From: Gigaspora margarita | Lineage: Eukaryota; Glomeromycota; Glomeromycetes; Diversisporales; Gigasporaceae | Length of the DNA stretch: 64,000 nt | Direction: 5' to 3' | NCBI GenBank assembly: GCA_009809945.1 | Contig: WTPW01000071.1 | Span: forward strand, 365,508 to 429,507 | In this document: positions 59,663-64,000 of the stretch, piece after piece | Layout of the letters: each line of letters opens with the position of its first letter | Numbering within the stretch: the first letter of the stretch is position 1 | Translations under genes and position numbers: made by a program | The notes under the pieces: model-generated | The model's input: the letters and a program-made list of their open reading frames with translations, nothing else | Told to the model about the DNA's origin: nothing | Databases searched by the model: none

Positions 59663-60531
59663 ATGGATTCTGCGCAACTTAGACAACTCTTTAAACAAGT
59701 GGCTGACAGTTTTAAGGAGGTAGCTAATGAGTTCAAAAGAGGGACAACACCCAGTATAAAAGAATTGAATATTGTCAAGATAGAACCGTTTTATAGTAGA
59801 GAAAAAGAAGACCCTACCGAATGGATCGATATGTTTGAGAAAGCCGCAGTGGCCAATAATTGGAAGGATGGTAGAAAAATCAAAATCATTTCAGAATATC
59901 TATTTGGAGCTGCTGCCTACTGGTATAATGATGTTAAGGGTACTATCACCAGTTGGTCTGACACAGAAGATACTTCCTTTACCGCTCTATTTGATAAGCA
60001 CTTCGGAACCCTCGAATAGAAGAACAAGTAGCATAATGAGTTGCATAATGTTGAGCAAGGAAAGAATAAACGTGTACCTGAGTATGTTGTTAAATTCAAA
60101 TGCCTCAAGAGAAAAGTAAATCCAGGGGAAAAATTACTGATGATTACGTAGTTTGTCTCTTTCTGTCAGAGCTCAAGCAGGAAATCACCATGTATACTGC
60201 AATGAAGGACCCCCAGACCCTAGAAGAAGCTATAGAAGTGGCTGAGCAGGTCAGAGCAGGAAAATACTACAGAAAGAATAAGGAGAAGGCGCATAAAAGA
60301 AAATTAGAAGATGATGTAGACTTATTGACCCGAAAGATGCAGCAAATGTCAATAAATTATGCCTCTCTCACTTCAGCAATTGCAAATCAGGATGGCTATA
60401 ATGCCAGACGTCCACTATTCAGAATAAATCTGTGTACCGAAGGGACTGAAACTTGTCATTGCTATACATGCGGAGAAATAGGCCACTTGGCACGTAATTG
60501 TCAGAATGAGCGAACTAACAGAAGTGAATAA
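59663..60531 (+). pseudogene. Gag with zinc knuckle (gypsy), broken
   Basis: From the ATG at 59663 (MDSAQLRQLFKQVADSFKEV) the capsid region has PFYSREKEDPTEWIDMFEKA and YLFGAAAYWYND. A TAG at 60017-60019 interrupts it. The frame goes on (NELHNVEQGKNKRVPEYV) and then shifts near 60115. The last part has DDYVVCLFLSELKQ, a basic stretch and CYTCGEIGHLARNC, a complete CX2CX4HX4C nucleic-acid-binding knuckle. Two lesions only, so this gag is less worn than pol. Confidence 0.85.
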
Positions 60532-60692
60532 GGCAACCCTAGTAATAGAGACAGTAGGAGAGTAAATATAGCTTGGGAAATATTGGTAATGGCTATTTCT
60601 CTGATGAAGAACAGGTATATGCCAGAACTAGAAGCTGCCCTTAGCCGTATGATACTAACAGAAGAAACCATAAGAAAAAGAAGTCAGAATCG

Positions 60693-61846
60693 TTGAAAGA
60701 ATTTAACTTGAGGAGCCGTAATAAATTAGGCCCCATGCAATTAGATGAAAAAGCCTGTGACTCAGTATTATCTGTCAAGAAATTAAGGATTAAGAGACTA
60801 CTATTAGTGATCGACAGAGTAAAGCCGTATGACATATCAGAAGACCTCCTGAATATGCAGGCTAATGCTACCTATGGCCAATTGTTACAGTACCAAATCA
60901 AAGGAGAAACCTCGCCAAAGTGCTACACCGCAACTCCCTACTAGCAGAACCCACTGACATCAATCACGTAACAAACATGGATAACCTCATACCAAGTAAA
61001 ACTACTGTCGCAAGATGTCATATAAGGGTAAAAGGAAACCTTATTATCGCCATACTAAATTCAGGGGCAGCAGTGAGCTTAATTACAGACAAGTTACGGA
61101 GGAAAATAGGTTTGATGATCGATGCCCCATCAAAGGTCGTGGTGATCATGACAAATGGGCAAAGGGAAAAGGCGCTAGGTCAAATTAGTAGCGCCAAGTT
61201 GATAATGCAGGACGTACTTATACTCACCCAATTGCAAGTGATAGAGTCCCCAGAAGAAACACTCCTCTTGGGCACTGACTGGTTCGAAAAAGTCCAGGCC
61301 CAATGGAATTTTAACATTAGAATGTTGAAAGTAAATTATAATTGGAAGAGTACGGTTATATCTACCACCCACTTGGATGACCAACTCCTGATTGATGAGA
61401 TAGAAGAAGAATTGGATGATAGCTTTTTGGATGAGCTTGAGTTGGAAGAAGAAGAATTGCAGGAATTCGAAACCTACTACTCTGAAGATTGGGATTTGGA
61501 TGAGTTAGCTGGTGATGAAGAGGAATTGAAAACTTATAAGGATAACCCTGCCATTTATTTAACAAAGGTAGACCCTGTAGGAATGAGGAGTAAAATAGAA
61601 CCAACCTATCTAAAAGAAAGGAAAAGAAAAGTTGTGGAAGCTTTGGTAGAAGACAATCAGGATCTCTTTGCAGAAAATATCGCTGAGGAAGGTCAAACCC
61701 TAGGGCTTGGCTGTACCAATCTAATCCAATATGAAATCACCACAGGTACAGCCAAGCCAATTAAGCAAACCTATTATCGTATACTAAAAGATGAGCAAGA
61801 ATTCTTATATAAGGAAGTTAAGGCTATGAGGAAAAGGTGTCATTAG
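60693..61846 (+). pseudogene. Pol N-terminal region with retropepsin, broken
   Basis: A linker frame (60693-60944) overlaps the longer frame 60920-61846. The latter has ILNSGAAVSLITDKL, the protease active-site loop with Asn where the catalytic Asp belongs, and later LLLGTDWFEKVQ. A very acidic stretch (about 61395-61530) leads into SKIEPTYLKERKRKVVEALV and the segment before the RT fingers. The Asp-to-Asn change alone would make the protease inactive. Confidence 0.8.
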
Positions 61847-62530
61847 AAAAAGCAAGGGTAGTCCTTGGTCCTTGCTCGTTGTTGTAGTCTCTAAGAAGAA
61901 TAGTAAAAGATGATTATGCATCGATTATAGGAAATTGAATAACATAACCGAAAAGGACGTATACCTCTTACCATCGATAGAGGAAGTATTAGAAGCCTTC
62001 CATGGTGCCCAGTAGTTCTCGAGTTTAGATTTGGCCAGTGGATACTGGCAAGTTGCTATGAAAGAAGAAGATAAGAAAAAAACTACCTTCATAACTAAAT
62101 TCAGCACCTATGAGTTTAACGTAATGCCATTTGGTTTATGCAATGCTCTGGCTACATTTCAAAGGCTTATGGATAGCGTACTGAATGAGTACAAGGGAGT
62201 CTTTGTCATAGAATACCTTGACGATATCACCATATACTCTAATACGTTCGAAGACCATGTTCAGCACCTGAGACCATTTTCGCCGCCCTAAGAAAAGCAA
62301 ATTTAAAATTAAATAAGAAAAAATATCAATTTTTCCTTCCAGAAATTAGGTTCCTTGGTCATGTGATAACCTGAGAAGGTTTACTACCTGACGAAGAGAA
62401 ATTAATAAAGGTTAAGGACTTTCTACCCCTACAAATCTGCACCAATTAAGGGCTTTTTTAGGCCTCATGTCTTACTACTGAAGGTTTATCAAAGTCTTCT
62501 CAAAGATAGCCCGATCCCTATATGACTTAC
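61847..62530 (+). pseudogene. Reverse transcriptase (gypsy), broken
   Basis: After a frameshift, SLLVVVVSKKNSK, a TGA, then CIDYRKLNNITEKDVYLLPS; then a TAG inside FHGAQ*FSSLDLASGYWQVA; then TTFITKFSTYEFNVMPFGLC and the catalytic box EYLDDITIYS with both Asp kept (about 62211-62237). Downstream, FFLPEIRFLGHVIT and SYYxRFIKVFSK mark the connection, with several more stops. Confidence 0.88.
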
Positions 62531-62586
62531 TAAAGAAGGACTAGGCGTACAAATAGGAAAAGAAGCAAAGAGAAGCATTTAAGGCC

Positions 62587-63000
62587 TTGAAAGCAAAATT
62601 AATTTCCGTACTGATATTGAGGTACCCTGACTTTTCAAGGCTATTTTTTCTCTACACAGACGTTTCAGAGACCGGATTAGGAGCCATGTTGGCACAATTG
62701 ACTGATGATAATAAGGAATACTCAGTGGCATATGCCAGTAAGAGCCTCATTGGGGCAGAAAAAAATTATCACGTGACGGAACTAGAATGCCTAGTTATAG
62801 TATGGGCCATAGAGCATTTTTACTAGTACTTAGGTACTACCCCTTCCAGCTAGTTACTGATCATTCTGCCCTGAAATGGTTAAAGACTACTGAATTGAAG
62901 AGGAGGTGAGCTAGGTAGATTTTATGGTTGGAGCCCTATAATTTTACTATAGTACATAGGGCCAGTAAGAAACATAGCAATGCTGATGCATTGTCCAGGA
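62587..63000 (+). pseudogene. RNase H of the gypsy element, broken
   Basis: FFLYTDVSETGLGAMLAQ, then YASKSLIGAEKNYHVTELEC and LVIVWAIEHFY with a TAG after it. In the shifted frame VTDHSALKWLK follows, then FTIVHRASKKHSNADALSRI, the usual end of gypsy RNase H. The Asp of YTD and the Glu of ELE are present. Confidence 0.85.
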
Positions 63001-64000
63001 TTCATGATACTGAGGACAGGGTAGAAGCAAGATCGTTAGAAATTAATCAAAAGAGACGATTGAATAAAGGGGAAAGGTTTATACATAAACTTACTTCCAA
63101 GAGAAGGGGTATGTTGGCCTTTTCCAGGATAAGCATCACCCATACTAAGAGTCTTAGGTACGCTAGTCCTTGCACCTATTTCAGTAATACCTACTATATG
63201 TACGAACATAAGGGATTAGGTAGTCATTACACTTTGATGAGGTTGGACCTTAATGAGCCTGTGTACCTCTACTACTTTTTTACTATCACCTAATTACCCA
63301 CGAGCCCAAACAAATCGTAGTACTCAGAGATCAGTTGTTAGAAGCGGCACAGCAAGAACTATTACGTAGAAGGATCCAGGAAGAGTTGAACGTAGACATG
63401 GGGACTAAACAGAAGATTAACCTAGATTTACACGAAGTGGTTAATTCCTTAATGAAAGAAAACAATGAAAGAATTGACGAAGAGGTTTATATGTGCATGG
63501 TAAATGCAGTTTATGAGCCCTATTACCTATACTGGAAGAATTAACACCCCAAATAGTGATAATAAGGAAGAACTTACCACTGACAAGAATGATGACCTAC
63601 TAGAATCTGATAACACCCCCATGATGATCTTTGAGCTAATGAACCCCAGGCGTCGAAGGAGAATGTTTTTCGTAGAATCCTGTATAGACAATGGGCATGA
63701 ATATTTTTTGTATCTACACTCCACCCTTGGTACCCACTATGCAGCCAGGCTCCTGAACCTAGATCAAGCCGTATATCATGTGGAATTTGCAACCTTTCTA
63801 CTAGTTGCTAACGACCCAATGGACTTAATTACCCTACAACGGTAGGTTACAGAAGGAGCTAGACAAGCAGGGCTGGATGCAAATGCCATCTAATGAAGTG
63901 GCCTTACTGCCAAAATTATAGAAGATCTAACGGCCAGGACTTCAGAATTAAACCTACAATAAAATTATCATCTATATCAATGTAAAAATTAAAAAAAAAA
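63001..64000 (+). pseudogene. Pol region after RNase H with a duplicated ~50-residue motif
   Basis: Frames 63001-63293, 63335-63544 and 63504-63845 are separated by stops. Two places, about 63115-63290 and 63650-63810, encode similar segments: a YYMYEHKGLGSHYTLMRLDL stretch with EPVYLYYF, and a YFLYLHSTLGTHYAARLLNL stretch with QAVYHVEF. No integrase HHCC finger or DDE core is seen before the window ends. The last bases are an A run. Confidence 0.55.

Larger units (their letters stand above)
58956..64000 (+). mobile_element. Ty3/gypsy LTR retrotransposon, 5' part, decayed
   Basis: LTR, primer-binding region, gag, protease, reverse transcriptase and RNase H in Ty3/gypsy order, with many stops and frameshifts. 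The integrase and 3' LTR would lie beyond the window, or are lost. Confidence 0.85.

Overview
This window looks like nuclear DNA of an AT-rich, transposon-dense eukaryote. The best fit is an arbuscular mycorrhizal fungus (Glomeromycotina, Rhizophagus-like). This is an inference from four things: a fungal RNF213-type giant gene with short GT-AG introns of 70-113 nt, a Maverick/Polinton-like element, Ty3/gypsy elements, and a single 5S rRNA gene outside any rDNA tandem. The species cannot be proven from the window alone.

Layout. Positions 1-2369 are non-coding and carry a 1.0-kb non-autonomous hAT element with an 8-bp target-site duplication (TSD). Positions 2370-16673 (minus strand) hold the one intact protein gene, an RNF213/mysterin-like AAA+ protein. 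I resolve it into 14 exons that join without a frame break into 4380 codons plus stop. It has an N-terminal CBM20, two complete Walker A/B pairs and an RZ finger, but no RING. From about 17.8 to 27.9 kb lie two diverged copies of one segment, roughly 7.4 kb apart. Each copy carries different transposon insertions, so each serves as the empty-site control for the other. Between them lie a mariner-type MITE and a Mutator-like element full of short palindromes. From 28.9 to 29.3 kb one MITE is nested in another.

Positions 29737-43095 form one 13.4-kb mobile element with terminal inverted repeats (TIRs) of about 640 bp and a 5-bp direct repeat at its ends. Inside are decayed genes for a protein-primed type B DNA polymerase and a retroviral-type integrase, as in Mavericks/Polintons. 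The same element also carries a Gag-like gene and a retropepsin, with no reverse transcriptase, and three small unrecognised or weakly recognised genes. This gene combination is the most unusual thing in the window. A 218-bp palindromic MITE has inserted in its right TIR.

From 43.1 to 59 kb there are LTR-retrotransposon remains (a 3' end with LTR at 44333, and a related solo-type LTR at 56288), a 5S rRNA gene (46824-46940, minus), and many MITEs in very AT-rich DNA. From 58956 to the window end is the 5' part of a decayed Ty3/gypsy element: LTR, gag with zinc knuckle, protease with a mutated catalytic Asp, reverse transcriptase and RNase H. The integrase is not reached.

Functionally, only the RNF213-like gene and the 5S gene look intact. 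Nearly everything else is layered mobile DNA in which insertion order can be read from nesting, TSDs and paralogous empty sites.
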